A DNA stretch of 64,000 nucleotides, from positions 62,001 to 126,000 of the forward strand of contig NZ_VFAH01000005.1 in the NCBI RefSeq assembly GCF_008929045.1. Direction: 5' to 3'. The first letter of the stretch is position 1; each line of letters starts with the position of its first letter. This stretch comes from Noviherbaspirillum aerium (GTDB lineage Bacteria; Pseudomonadota; Gammaproteobacteria; Burkholderiales; Burkholderiaceae_D). Below are positions 16,501-23,888 of this stretch, piece after piece. Below the pieces are notes generated by a model that was not told the origin of the DNA, made no database searches, and was given only the letters and a program-made list of their open reading frames with translations. The translations under genes were made by a program, and so were the position numbers.

Positions 16501-18118
16501 CGGCGCGCAGGCACTGCATATCCTCAAGCGGATCCAGCCGGACGTGATCCTGATGGATGCGGTGATGCCGGTGATGGATGGCTTTACCGCCTGCGCCCGC
16601 GTGCAGGAACTGCCGAACGGCGGCTCCATACCGGTGCTGATGATTACCGCGCTGGAAGACAACAACTCCGTCGAGCGCGCCTTTGCCGCCGGCGCCAGCG
16701 ATTACATTCCCAAGCCGATCCATTTTGCCGTGCTGTCGCAGCGCGTGCGCCGCATCATTGAAGCCAACCAGGCCGAAAAGCGCATCCGTCACCTTGCCTA
16801 CAACGATCTGCTGACCGGCCTGCCGAATCGCGCGCTGTTCATGGATCAGCTCGGCCGGCGCATCGAGCAGGCGCGCGTGGCCGGCGAAGCGGTGGCGGTG
16901 CTGTTCCTCGATCTCGACCGTTTCAAGAACGTCAATGATTCGCTCGGCCACGACGTCGGCGACCGCCTGCTGATCGCCGTGGCGCAGCGCCTGCGCCGCA
17001 GCGTGCGCAATGCCGACTGCGTCGCCCGCCTCGGCGGCGACGAATTCACCGTGGTGCTGGCCGAAGTGATCGGGCCGAATGCCGCGGTGACGGCGGCGCA
17101 GAATATCTGCCGGGCCCTGTCGACGCCGTTCCAGATCGACGGCCACGATATCTTCGTGTCCACCAGCGTCGGCATTTCCATGTATCCGCATGACGCCACC
17201 GATGTCGGCACGCTGCTCAAGCATGCCGACACCGCGATGTACCGGGCAAAGAAGACCGGCAGCGGCTTCCAGTTCTTCGAAGCCTCGATGGAGCATTCGA
17301 TTTCCGAACATGTGCGCATGGAAAACGATCTGCGCCGGGCGCTTGAGCGCAACGAGCTCGAAGTGTTCTACCAGCCGCAGGCGCGGGTCAACAGCGGCAG
17401 GATCATCGGCGCCGAGGCGCTGGTGCGCTGGCGCCATCCGACGCGCGGCATGGTATCGCCCGCGGAATTCATCCCGCTGGCGGAAGAGACCGGCCTGATC
17501 AATCCGCTCGGCGAATGGGTGCTGCGCACCGCCTGCCGCCAGCTGCAGGCATGGAGGGAAGCCGGGTTGCCGCCGATCCGCGTGGCGGTCAACCTGTCGG
17601 TCAAGCAATTGCTGAAGAAGGATTTCGCCTCCAGCGTCGAGCAGGCGCTCAACGATACCGGCATCGCCCCCGGCATGCTGGAACTGGAGATCACGGAAAG
17701 CACACTCATGGAAAACGCCCAGGATACGCTGGAAGCATTGCATCGCTTGCGCGGGCTTGGGGTGCGGCTCTCGATCGATGACTTCGGCACCGGGTATTCT
17801 TCGCTGTCCTATCTGAAACGTTTCCCTGTCGACATCATCAAGATCGACCGTTCCTTCGTGCGCGATGTGCCGCATGACGCCGATGATGCCTCGATCGTCA
17901 CCGGCATCATTGCACTGGCCCACAGCCTGCGGCTGGAAGTCGTGGCCGAAGGCGTCGAGACCGCATCCCAGCTTGCCTTCCTGCAAGAGCGCTCCTGCGA
18001 CCTGATGCAGGGGTATTACCTGAGCAAGCCGGTGCCGGCGGAACAGTTTGCGCGCGAGCTCCTCGGCACGGAGCAGCCGAAATGGCAAAGCGCAAGCCCG
18101 AACCTGCCGGGCTTCTAA
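13589..18118 (+). CDS. Giant hybrid sensor histidine kinase with three receivers, HPt, GGDEF and EAL domains
   Basis: A 1509-residue membrane signal protein. Order: TM1 (about 24-44), periplasmic sensor (45-185), TM2 (187-210), HAMP, HisKA with HEVRTPL (His about 293), HATPase (DTGIGM, GGTGLGLAI), receiver 1 (528-650, degraded acidic pocket but VVMDVD and GKP kept), receiver 2 (from about 676, ILMDCSMPEMDG), HPt with AHSIKGSSGN (His about 869), receiver 3 (from about 940, ILMDAVMPVMDG), GGDEF (RLGGDEF about 1147) and EAL (GAEALVRW about 1274; DDFGTGYSSL). Both cyclic-di-GMP motifs look intact, so a complete phosphorelay and its output are in one chain. It lies 111 bases after the binding protein. 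ATG 13619 is an alternative start. Confidence 0.93.
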   Translation: MRPILLYLSSMLRNYLSRTGFRRQLTVVVSAAILGLALFSSLMNSWEASRRMEDYMVEQGQRIAENLARQSILALLYRSPDNVREGIAATLAFPDVLQVEITDTTGASLHAQSKPGVTVKAIAAQEARVLKAPSMHAVLAGDTSGEWYFSAPVYGGQADSSPFEMQEREPQLLGHVHVVVGKGTHNRLVASLLVGNLAITLSFAAVLLGIMRLLARHMIRPLNALSKLMGRAEAGESGMRAVPGGPRDIIDMAHAFNKMMDVLEEREAELKQSRDEAVRTALGKTQFAATVSHEVRTPLNGVVGMLDMLKEMRLTKRQQECVDIAWNSARSLVELINDILDFSKMEAGKLELEEIDFDLRKVVEEVIELLAKQAQQKGLEIGYQMAPGVPERVRGDSLRLRQVLLNLIGNAVKFTEHGEVAIRVSPAPESEGRFGLRFEVADTGIGMSVDAVKHIFESFAQADRSTTRKYGGTGLGLAICRQLVDLMQGHIGVSSELGKGSTFWFTVRCAAAASQPPARNTPALHGVRVLVVDASLIVRSFIIQSLETAGMRCNAVLNGPEALSEIARAEQARAPYSLVVMDVDATDDRGADLVRRLRLDIGAVAPRLLVLDRYAMPMGNNALGADLYLGKPLRLERLMDAVQRLLPDEPAVSAAPPAPGQTGAQTAARTAAAKDYRVLVAEDNRTNQMVAGGMLSMNGCECQFAANGREAVEAARTGRFDLILMDCSMPEMDGYEATAHIRNFEETLGLRTPIIAMTANTQPGDADKCLAAGMDDYLAKPITLAELRQKLERWLARLEPSGRAMLAEVETSDSDGSPINDEVFEKLREILGPALQQTVTPFLEDTPGYLDRLEQAVQDGNADIARAMAHSIKGSSGNLGAMALAQLAKEAEELAIDRRLDAVKPLVSRLRIAFDAVSAVLGAEGKITERHSARDAEELPLVLVVDDDRSTRSSLRHTLQRDGFRVEEAADGAQALHILKRIQPDVILMDAVMPVMDGFTACARVQELPNGGSIPVLMITALEDNNSVERAFAAGASDYIPKPIHFAVLSQRVRRIIEANQAEKRIRHLAYNDLLTGLPNRALFMDQLGRRIEQARVAGEAVAVLFLDLDRFKNVNDSLGHDVGDRLLIAVAQRLRRSVRNADCVARLGGDEFTVVLAEVIGPNAAVTAAQNICRALSTPFQIDGHDIFVSTSVGISMYPHDATDVGTLLKHADTAMYRAKKTGSGFQFFEASMEHSISEHVRMENDLRRALERNELEVFYQPQARVNSGRIIGAEALVRWRHPTRGMVSPAEFIPLAEETGLINPLGEWVLRTACRQLQAWREAGLPPIRVAVNLSVKQLLKKDFASSVEQALNDTGIAPGMLELEITESTLMENAQDTLEALHRLRGLGVRLSIDDFGTGYSSLSYLKRFPVDIIKIDRSFVRDVPHDADDASIVTGIIALAHSLRLEVVAEGVETASQLAFLQERSCDLMQGYYLSKPVPAEQFARELLGTEQPKWQSASPNLPGF

Positions 18119-18123
18119 CAGGG

Positions 18124-18160
18124 AAAGGGGCGCTGGAATCCATCGGTCCCGCCCCTTTTT
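18124..18160 (+). terminator. Rho-independent terminator after the hybrid kinase
   Basis: AAAGGGGCG (18124-18132) pairs with CGCCCCTTT (18150-18158), and a T run extends to 18160. It closes the 14-kb co-directional block that begins at 4437. Confidence 0.8.
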
Positions 18161-18341
18161 CGATCCGCCGCTTGCAGCTGCACCATGGACTGTGGGCTTT
18201 ATGCCACGGATGCCGCCATCACGGCTCTGCGCTATTGAGACCGGTCAACGCGACCGTATATTCAGGAATGCCTGCAACAAGCATTTGCCGTATCGCCTAA
18301 AATGGCTTTTGTGCGCCGCACAATCCACTGCAGGAGTTTCC

Positions 18342-19028
18342 ATGAATTCATCCGAACTGGAAGGCCTGATGCCTGAATTGACTACCGCTCCCGCTACCGG
18401 AGCACGCCGTCCCGCCGTCAGGGTCAAGGAATTGGCGGAACGCGACCGCCGCCGCATGCTGATGCATTTCCTTGTGCTGGACGACAGCGATCGCCTTTTG
18501 CGTTTCGGCACGGTATTGCCTGACGAATTGATCACCCGCTACGTCCAGCGCCTGGATTTCTCGCGCGACGCCGTCTTCGGCGTCTACGACGACAACCTGC
18601 ATCTGCTGGGTGTCGGTCATCTCGCATTCACGCCGCGGGAAGCGTCGCCGACCCTGACCAATGCCACGCTCAAGGAGCGCATCGCCGAATTCGGCGTCTC
18701 GGTCGCGTCCAGCGCGCGCGGCATGGGAATCGGCTCGAAGCTGTTCGAGCGGGCCGCCATTCACTGTCGCAATGAGGATGTGGACACGCTTTACATGCAC
18801 TGCCTGTCTTCCAACCAGACAATGATTCATATCGCTGCCAAGGCCGGCATGAAAATTCACCGTGAATACGGTGAAGCCGATGCCTATCTCAAGCTTGAGC
18901 CGGCCAGTCCCGGCACCATGCTGGCCGAAGCCGTCGAAGAGCAGTTCGCCTTTTTCGACTATGGGGTCAAGGCCAACACCAAGGCCGCCATGAAATGGCT
19001 GCGCAAGCTGCCGAACTGGAAGAAGTAA
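18342..19028 (+). CDS. GNAT-family N-acetyltransferase
   Basis: A 228-residue protein with a GNAT core. The acetyl-CoA-binding motif A region is EFGVSVASSARGMGIGSKLFERA (R/Q-x-x-G-x-G/A as RGMGIG), followed by DVDTLYMHCLSSNQTMIHIAAKAGM. The N-terminal part has VKELAERDRRRMLMHFLVLDDSDRLLRFG, a segment seen in GNAT proteins of proteobacteria with unknown substrates. AGGAG lies 6 bases before ATG 18342. It stands alone between the terminator at 18124-18160 and the convergent Lrp gene. The acceptor is unknown. Confidence 0.82.
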   Translation: MNSSELEGLMPELTTAPATGARRPAVRVKELAERDRRRMLMHFLVLDDSDRLLRFGTVLPDELITRYVQRLDFSRDAVFGVYDDNLHLLGVGHLAFTPREASPTLTNATLKERIAEFGVSVASSARGMGIGSKLFERAAIHCRNEDVDTLYMHCLSSNQTMIHIAAKAGMKIHREYGEADAYLKLEPASPGTMLAEAVEEQFAFFDYGVKANTKAAMKWLRKLPNWKK

Positions 19029-19063
19029 AACGGCCGCCGGCGCGTCTCGGGTCGGGGCCGACG

Positions 19064-19555
19064 CTACACCAGGGGCAGCGCGGTCGTTTCCTTGATCTTC
19101 TGCAGCGCGAAGCTTGATTTCACATCCGTCACCGCCGGATGCCTGAGCAGGGTTTCCATCATGAACCGGGAAAAGTGCTCCATGTCCTCGACATGGACCC
19201 GCAGCAGGTAATCCAGATCGCCTGTCATCGCATAACAGGCGACCACTTCCGGCCAATTGGCGACCGATGCGGAAAAGTCGGACAGCGGCGACCGTCCCCC
19301 GGCCGACGGCAGGTCGCTGTGCTTTTCCAGCCGCACATTCACATACGCCAGAAGCCCGAGACCGATCTTGTCCGCATCGAGCAGGGCGACGTACTGGCGA
19401 ATCACCCCGGACTCTTCCAGGTTCTTGATGCGCCGCAGGCAGGGCGACGGCGACAGGCTGACGCGCTCGGCGACTTCCTGATTGCTCAGGCGGCCGTCGG
19501 ACTGCAGGATCGACAGGATTTTCCGGTCGGTTTTGTCGAGATTGATTTTTGGCAT
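19064..19555 (-). CDS. Lrp/AsnC-family transcriptional regulator
   Basis: A 163-residue regulator. The N-terminal winged helix-turn-helix (LDKTDRKILSILQSDGRLS, then LSPSPCLRRIKNLEESGVI) is followed by the RAM ligand-binding domain (PEVVACYAMTGDLDYLLRVHVEDM, then TDVKSSFALQKIKETTALP). Lrp-family proteins bind amino acids as octamers. It is divergent from phenylalanine 4-hydroxylase across 127 bases, so control of phhA by an aromatic or branched amino acid is the simplest inference. Confidence 0.92.
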   Translation of the reverse strand: MPKINLDKTDRKILSILQSDGRLSNQEVAERVSLSPSPCLRRIKNLEESGVIRQYVALLDADKIGLGLLAYVNVRLEKHSDLPSAGGRSPLSDFSASVANWPEVVACYAMTGDLDYLLRVHVEDMEHFSRFMMETLLRHPAVTDVKSSFALQKIKETTALPLV

Positions 19556-19682
19556 GATGTGTCTTTGGCGATGGGAATATCGGCAATATTATTGCTCATC
19601 TTGTTTAAACCTAAGCAGATTTGGCAATTTTATGCCCGTCCTCCTTGACTATACTGATCCCATCAGATCAAGGAGACTCGCC

Positions 19683-20576
19683 ATGAACACGACAGTCGAC
19701 CAAGCCGACTTTTTCAAAACCCTGGAAGAGAAATCGGACAATGGCGCCCTGCGCGGCGACTACAGCCGCTGCGATGCCAATTACGTGGTCCAGCAGGACT
19801 GGAGCGCCTACACGCCGGAACAGCATGAATTGTGGCGCCGGCTTTACCAGCGCCAGGCCAAACTGATGCAGGGCCGCGCCTGCGACGTGTTCATCGAGAG
19901 CCTGGCCAGGATGGATGCGGCCGACGGCATTCCACGTTTCGACCAGACCACCGAGGCGCTGCGCAAGGCCACCGGCTGGGAACTCGTCGCGGTACCCGGA
20001 CTGGTGCCCGAACTGACCTTTTTCGAGCATCTGGCCAACCGGCGTTTTCCAGTCACCGTCTGGCTGCGCGAACCGCATGAATTCGACTATATCGTCGAGC
20101 CCGACGTGTTCCATGACTTTTTCGGCCATGTGCCGCTGCTGTTCAACCCGACTTTCGCCGACTATATGCAGCAATACGGCAAGGGCGGCCTGAAGGCGCT
20201 CAAGCTCGACGGCCTGACGCATCTTGCGCGGCTGTACTGGTACACGGTGGAGTTCGGCCTGATCGAAACGGACCAGGGGCTGCGCGCCTATGGCGCCGGC
20301 ATCCTGTCATCGGGCGGCGAGGTGGAATATTGCCTGACCGATCCTGCGCCGCGTCGCATTCCCTTCGAGGTCGAGCGCGTGATGCGCACCTTGTACAAGA
20401 TCGACTCGTACCAGGAAACGTATTTTGTCATTCGCGATTTCCAGCAGCTGTTCGAGGCAACGGCGCCGGACTTCTCGCCGCTGTACGAACGGCTCAGTAA
20501 GCAGCCCGACCTGGCTGCCGATACCTTGCTGCCAGGTGAAATCAATATTCCGCCCAACAGCGGGCAGGGCGCATAG
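19683..20576 (+). CDS. phhA: Phenylalanine 4-monooxygenase
   Basis: Hydroxylates phenylalanine to tyrosine using tetrahydropterin, O2 and non-haem iron. The 297 residues show the iron ligands in EPDVFHDFFGHVPLL (two His) and YWYTVEFGL (Glu), plus GILSSGGEVEYCL. Length is typical of the monomeric bacterial enzyme without a regulatory domain. AAGGAG lies 8-13 bases before ATG 19683. No pterin dehydratase gene (phhB) is next to it. The 127-base divergent region towards the Lrp gene holds a GTTTAAAC palindrome (about 19607) and TATACT (about 19650), but no convincing -35. Confidence 0.95.
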   Translation: MNTTVDQADFFKTLEEKSDNGALRGDYSRCDANYVVQQDWSAYTPEQHELWRRLYQRQAKLMQGRACDVFIESLARMDAADGIPRFDQTTEALRKATGWELVAVPGLVPELTFFEHLANRRFPVTVWLREPHEFDYIVEPDVFHDFFGHVPLLFNPTFADYMQQYGKGGLKALKLDGLTHLARLYWYTVEFGLIETDQGLRAYGAGILSSGGEVEYCLTDPAPRRIPFEVERVMRTLYKIDSYQETYFVIRDFQQLFEATAPDFSPLYERLSKQPDLAADTLLPGEINIPPNSGQGA

Positions 20577-20654
20577 AGCCGGTCTGTCGGGCAGGCTGCC
20601 GGAATTGCCGGTGGCTGCCCCCGCCGGCGCTGCCGCTTCAGTGCCGCGCCTGGC

Positions 20655-20957
20655 TCAGCTCGACAACCGGCTGCGCAGCAGTGCGCGCACTTCTTCCGCC
20701 GTGAGCTTGCCATCGCCGTTCAGGTCCAGCTTGTCGAAATGGGTGACGACACGATCCATATTCGCATTTTCGGCTTCCGCCCGGCTCAGGGCTCCGTCTC
20801 CATCCTTATCCGCCGCCTTGAATTTTTCATTGAATCTGGCCAGGTGACGCAAGGACTTGGACTGCTCCGCCGCAGGTTGCTGATTCGGCTCGGTTGCAAT
20901 GGCAAGGCCGGCTCCAAACACAGTGCCGATGGCCATGCATGCCAGGATGAATTGCAT
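20655..20957 (-). CDS. Secreted EF-hand protein
   Basis: A 100-residue protein starting at ATG 20957 behind GGAGGAAAC. A signal peptide (FILACMAIGTVFGAGLAIA) precedes a short linker and two EF-hand loops, DKDGDGALSRAE and DLNGDGKLTAEE, both with canonical Ca-binding Asp/Asn/Glu positions. It is probably a periplasmic calcium-binding protein; its partner is unknown. It is convergent with phhA and divergent from the diguanylate cyclase gene. Confidence 0.87.
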   Translation of the reverse strand: MQFILACMAIGTVFGAGLAIATEPNQQPAAEQSKSLRHLARFNEKFKAADKDGDGALSRAEAENANMDRVVTHFDKLDLNGDGKLTAEEVRALLRSRLSS

Positions 20958-21191
20958 TGTTTCCTCCGATATGTACTGCTCGTTGTGTATTGAATGTAAG
21001 CAGCAACAAAACATTTCACGACGGCATTTACGCCTTGTTACATAGTTGTGACGATCTATGTCAAAGACAACAAGCATACATGGGAGAGACAAGGAGTAAG
21101 GCTAACAGCGGTGCTGACAAACAATAATTTCTTGCATGCACCGCTTTCGAGCATTAGAGTGAGATCGTGATTTCCATTTGGAAATATAACG

Positions 21192-22364
21192 ATGCAAGTT
21201 CGACCAGCCGCGCATCCGGATGACAGGGAGTACAAGCGACAAGGCCATCGCTTGCATATGGCACGCCTGCTGATCATCAACATGTCCATCGAGACGGCCG
21301 AGCTTTTCCTGTTCGCCCTTGTCGGAACCATCCCGGCATCGGTCGCGGCGCTGTTTTTCCTGGTCAGCTTTGCGGCGGCAATCGGCTTCTACGTGTTTTT
21401 CCGGCTGGGGCTGAATCTGCGCTTCACGCGGAAAAACCTGCTGGTTCCCCAGCTGCTGGTCTATGGCAGCATACAGATCGGCTTCATGTTTCTGGCGCCG
21501 AAGCTGTCGGTTCTTTTCCTCCTGGTGCTGGTCGTGCTTTCCGGCTATGCGGCCATCGAATTCAATCCGCGCCAGTACACCCTAGGCTGGCTGGCCTACG
21601 GCGTTGTGACGGCGGCGGCGCTGATCCTGCTCGGTGACCGGTTTTCCTATCCGGGTCATTCGAACATGGAAGTCGGCCTTGTTTGGCTGTTTTTCTTCAT
21701 GACCTTGCGCAGCCTGACGCTGGCCAACGCCGGTTTCAGCCGGCTCAGGGAAAAACTGCTGGAGAAGAACCGGCAGCTGGAGCATTCGCTGCACCGCATC
21801 GAAGAGATGGCCAACCGGGATTATCTGACCGGCGTCTACAACCGCCGCCACTTCATGGGCCTGCTGGAGTCGGAACTGCAGCGCAGTGCGCGCAACGGCA
21901 GGCCATTCTGTCTCGTGATGCTGGACCTCGACTGGTTCAAGGCCATCAATGACGGTTTCGGTCATCCGGTCGGGGATGCGGTGCTGCAACGCCTGTGCCT
22001 GCTGGCCGGCGAGAACCTGAGGGCGGCCGACCAGATCGGCCGCATCGGCGGCGAGGAATTTGCGATCCTGTTGCCGGATGCCGCTCTCGATTCAGGCTAT
22101 ACCACCATCGACAGGCTGCGCGCCGCAGTGCATGCCTATGACTGGGGGCAGATTGCCGACGGCCTGCAGGTCAGCTTTTCCGCCGGCGTGGCCGGCTATT
22201 GCGCGGGAGATGGCGTGCAGACGATGATCAAGCGCACCGATGACGCCCTGTATCAGGCCAAGCATGCGGGAAGGAACCGCGTGCAGCAGGCCGGCTTCGC
22301 TCCGGAAGACGGGGAAAGGCAGGCAGGGCCGGTGCCGGCGAAGCAGGCAGATCAGGTCAGTTGA
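21192..22364 (+). CDS. Membrane diguanylate cyclase (GGDEF)
   Basis: A 390-residue protein. About six hydrophobic helices (residues 30-185, for example VLFLLVLVVLSGYAAI) are followed by a short coiled coil (REKLLEKNRQLEHSLHRIEEMA). The GGDEF domain follows, with DYLTGVYNRRHF, LDWFKAINDGFGHPVGD and the active-site variant GGEEF. It makes cyclic-di-GMP. ATG 21192 is used; ATG 21258 or 21282 would still leave the helices intact. A small inverted repeat ATTTCC/GGAAAT (21171-21186) lies directly before the first start. The 3' end overlaps the convergent next gene by 13 bases. Confidence 0.9.
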   Translation: MQVRPAAHPDDREYKRQGHRLHMARLLIINMSIETAELFLFALVGTIPASVAALFFLVSFAAAIGFYVFFRLGLNLRFTRKNLLVPQLLVYGSIQIGFMFLAPKLSVLFLLVLVVLSGYAAIEFNPRQYTLGWLAYGVVTAAALILLGDRFSYPGHSNMEVGLVWLFFFMTLRSLTLANAGFSRLREKLLEKNRQLEHSLHRIEEMANRDYLTGVYNRRHFMGLLESELQRSARNGRPFCLVMLDLDWFKAINDGFGHPVGDAVLQRLCLLAGENLRAADQIGRIGGEEFAILLPDAALDSGYTTIDRLRAAVHAYDWGQIADGLQVSFSAGVAGYCAGDGVQTMIKRTDDALYQAKHAGRNRVQQAGFAPEDGERQAGPVPAKQADQVS

Positions 22365-22681
22365 TACTGCAGCGCCGACAGTTCAATATGGGTGAGGATG
22401 ACGGCGCTCTTCAATTCGTAATTCATGCCGTCGGAGGGGTGCAGCCTGTGCTGTGCTTCGTCGCTGATGCGCGCAAGGTCATCGACTGTTTCGCGTACTC
22501 CCCGTTCATCGAACGAGCGCAGCGCCTGCTGCGCTTGGGTGGAACGCTGACACATGCGCGTGACGCACTCCTTCAGTTCCGAGGGCACGCTGTCATCCGA
22601 ATGACAGGCGCGAACCGCGTGAAAGATGGTGCGGTCGATGAAGACCAGGCGCTGCCGGATTTCTTCGCGCTGTGCTTTCAT
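22352..22681 (-). CDS. Small helical protein of unknown function
   Basis: A 109-residue acidic, all-helical cytoplasmic protein (MKAQREEIRQRLVFIDRTI at the start; two Cys in ECVTRMCQR). No catalytic motif or signal peptide is seen. Codon use is like that of neighbouring genes. Convergent overlap of 13 bases with the diguanylate cyclase gene could allow antisense interference. I do not recognise the family. Confidence 0.65.
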   Translation of the reverse strand: MKAQREEIRQRLVFIDRTIFHAVRACHSDDSVPSELKECVTRMCQRSTQAQQALRSFDERGVRETVDDLARISDEAQHRLHPSDGMNYELKSAVILTHIELSALQYQLT

Positions 22682-22970
22682 TCATGACTCCCTTTGAAAC
22701 TTCCCGTGCCGGAAGAAGCCGTTGAATTTCCCTAGCCCGGCTGCGGCCGGCCGACGAAGTAAGCGCATACCCGAATTGGATGAGCCGACCGGAATGAAGT
22801 TCCGGTCCGCATTCTTGCCTGTTGCCGTTGTTCGCCCCGATCGGCGCATGGGCATGCGCAATCATTCTGCCTTCGCTTCTGACGCGGATCAATTCGCACT
22901 GCACAATGCCATTCATTGTGGTCAAACCGGAAAGTATGCGGTGCCACCGCCAAAACGACCCGGATGCCTC

Positions 22971-23888
22971 ATGCAAAACCAATCGAAAACATCGTTCATG
23001 ATAGGTTGCGCCGGCTGGAGCCTCTCGAGCGCAGTCGCCGCGCGTTTTCCCGGCGAGGACAGCCATCTCGAACGCTACTCCCGGGGATTGCCCGCGGTCG
23101 AAATCAATACTTCCTTCTATCGACCGCACCGTCCGATTACCTACGCCCGGTGGCGCGACAGCGTACCCGAGGATTTTCGCTTTTCCGCCAAGGTGCCGAA
23201 GGCCATCACGCATGAGGCGCGGCTGCAGGACACGGACGAACTGCTTGAAAGGTTTGTCAGCGAGGTGCGCCACCTGGAACACAAGCTTGGTTGCCTGCTG
23301 GTGCAGTTGCCTCCCAGCCTGCGCTTCGATCCGGCTGTCGCGCGTCACTTCTTTCAAAGCCTGCACCGGCTGATCGATGTCGATATCGTTTGCGAACCGC
23401 GCCATGCAAGCTGGTTCACTCCCGCCGCGGCCGACATGCTGCACGGCCGCAACGTGGCCTATGTGTATGCCGACCCGGCCGTCATGCCGCTGGAAAACAT
23501 TGCCGCCGACAGCAGCCTCGTCTATCTGCGGCTGCACGGTTCGCCCGAGATGTATCACTCATCCTATTCCGAAAGCTATCTCGACGATCTGGCCGCACGC
23601 ATGCGCAACGACGCCGGCGCGGGCCGCAAGGTCTGGTGCATCTTCGACAATACCGCCAGCGGGGCGGCCGTGCCTAACGCGCTGTCCCTGCTGGAGCGTC
23701 TTCAGGGGATGCGGGAGCCGCAGGTTCCACCGGTTTCTCAGGTTCCACCGGAGCATCGGAAGCCATCAAAGCCTCCGAAGCCACCAAAGCAGGAGGAGCG
23801 GCAGGGATTCCAGCATTCCCTGGATCTGCCGGAGGTGCCGCAGATGCCCGAAGGGCAGGGCGTTCGGCGCTCAGTCCGGCGCTCTTGA
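22971..23888 (+). CDS. DUF72 (YecE-like) family protein
   Basis: A 305-residue protein with a TIM-barrel-like DUF72 domain. It contains MIGCAGWSL, the VEINTSFYRPH segment, FRFSAKVPKAITH, LVQLPPSLRF, ICEPRHASWF, VYLRLHGSPEMYHSSYS and VWCIFDNTASGAAVPNAL, all family landmarks. The biochemical role of the family is not settled. The last 70 residues form a Pro/Gln/Lys-rich tail (PPKPPKQEERQ) that lies antisense to the tail of the kinase-USP gene, an overlap of 215 bases. ATG 22971 is chosen because the family begins there. Confidence 0.86.
   Translation: MQNQSKTSFMIGCAGWSLSSAVAARFPGEDSHLERYSRGLPAVEINTSFYRPHRPITYARWRDSVPEDFRFSAKVPKAITHEARLQDTDELLERFVSEVRHLEHKLGCLLVQLPPSLRFDPAVARHFFQSLHRLIDVDIVCEPRHASWFTPAAADMLHGRNVAYVYADPAVMPLENIAADSSLVYLRLHGSPEMYHSSYSESYLDDLAARMRNDAGAGRKVWCIFDNTASGAAVPNALSLLERLQGMREPQVPPVSQVPPEHRKPSKPPKPPKQEERQGFQHSLDLPEVPQMPEGQGVRRSVRRS

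Noticed and set aside
13613-18088. A 1490-codon open frame opposite the hybrid kinase
   Set aside because: The plus-strand frame carries seven recognisable domains; the antisense product has none and is an artefact of codon bias.
19607-19655. Possible promoter and GTTTAAAC operator between the Lrp gene and phhA
   Set aside because: TATACT is present but no -35 stands at 16-18 bases, and a single palindrome is too little to call an Lrp site.
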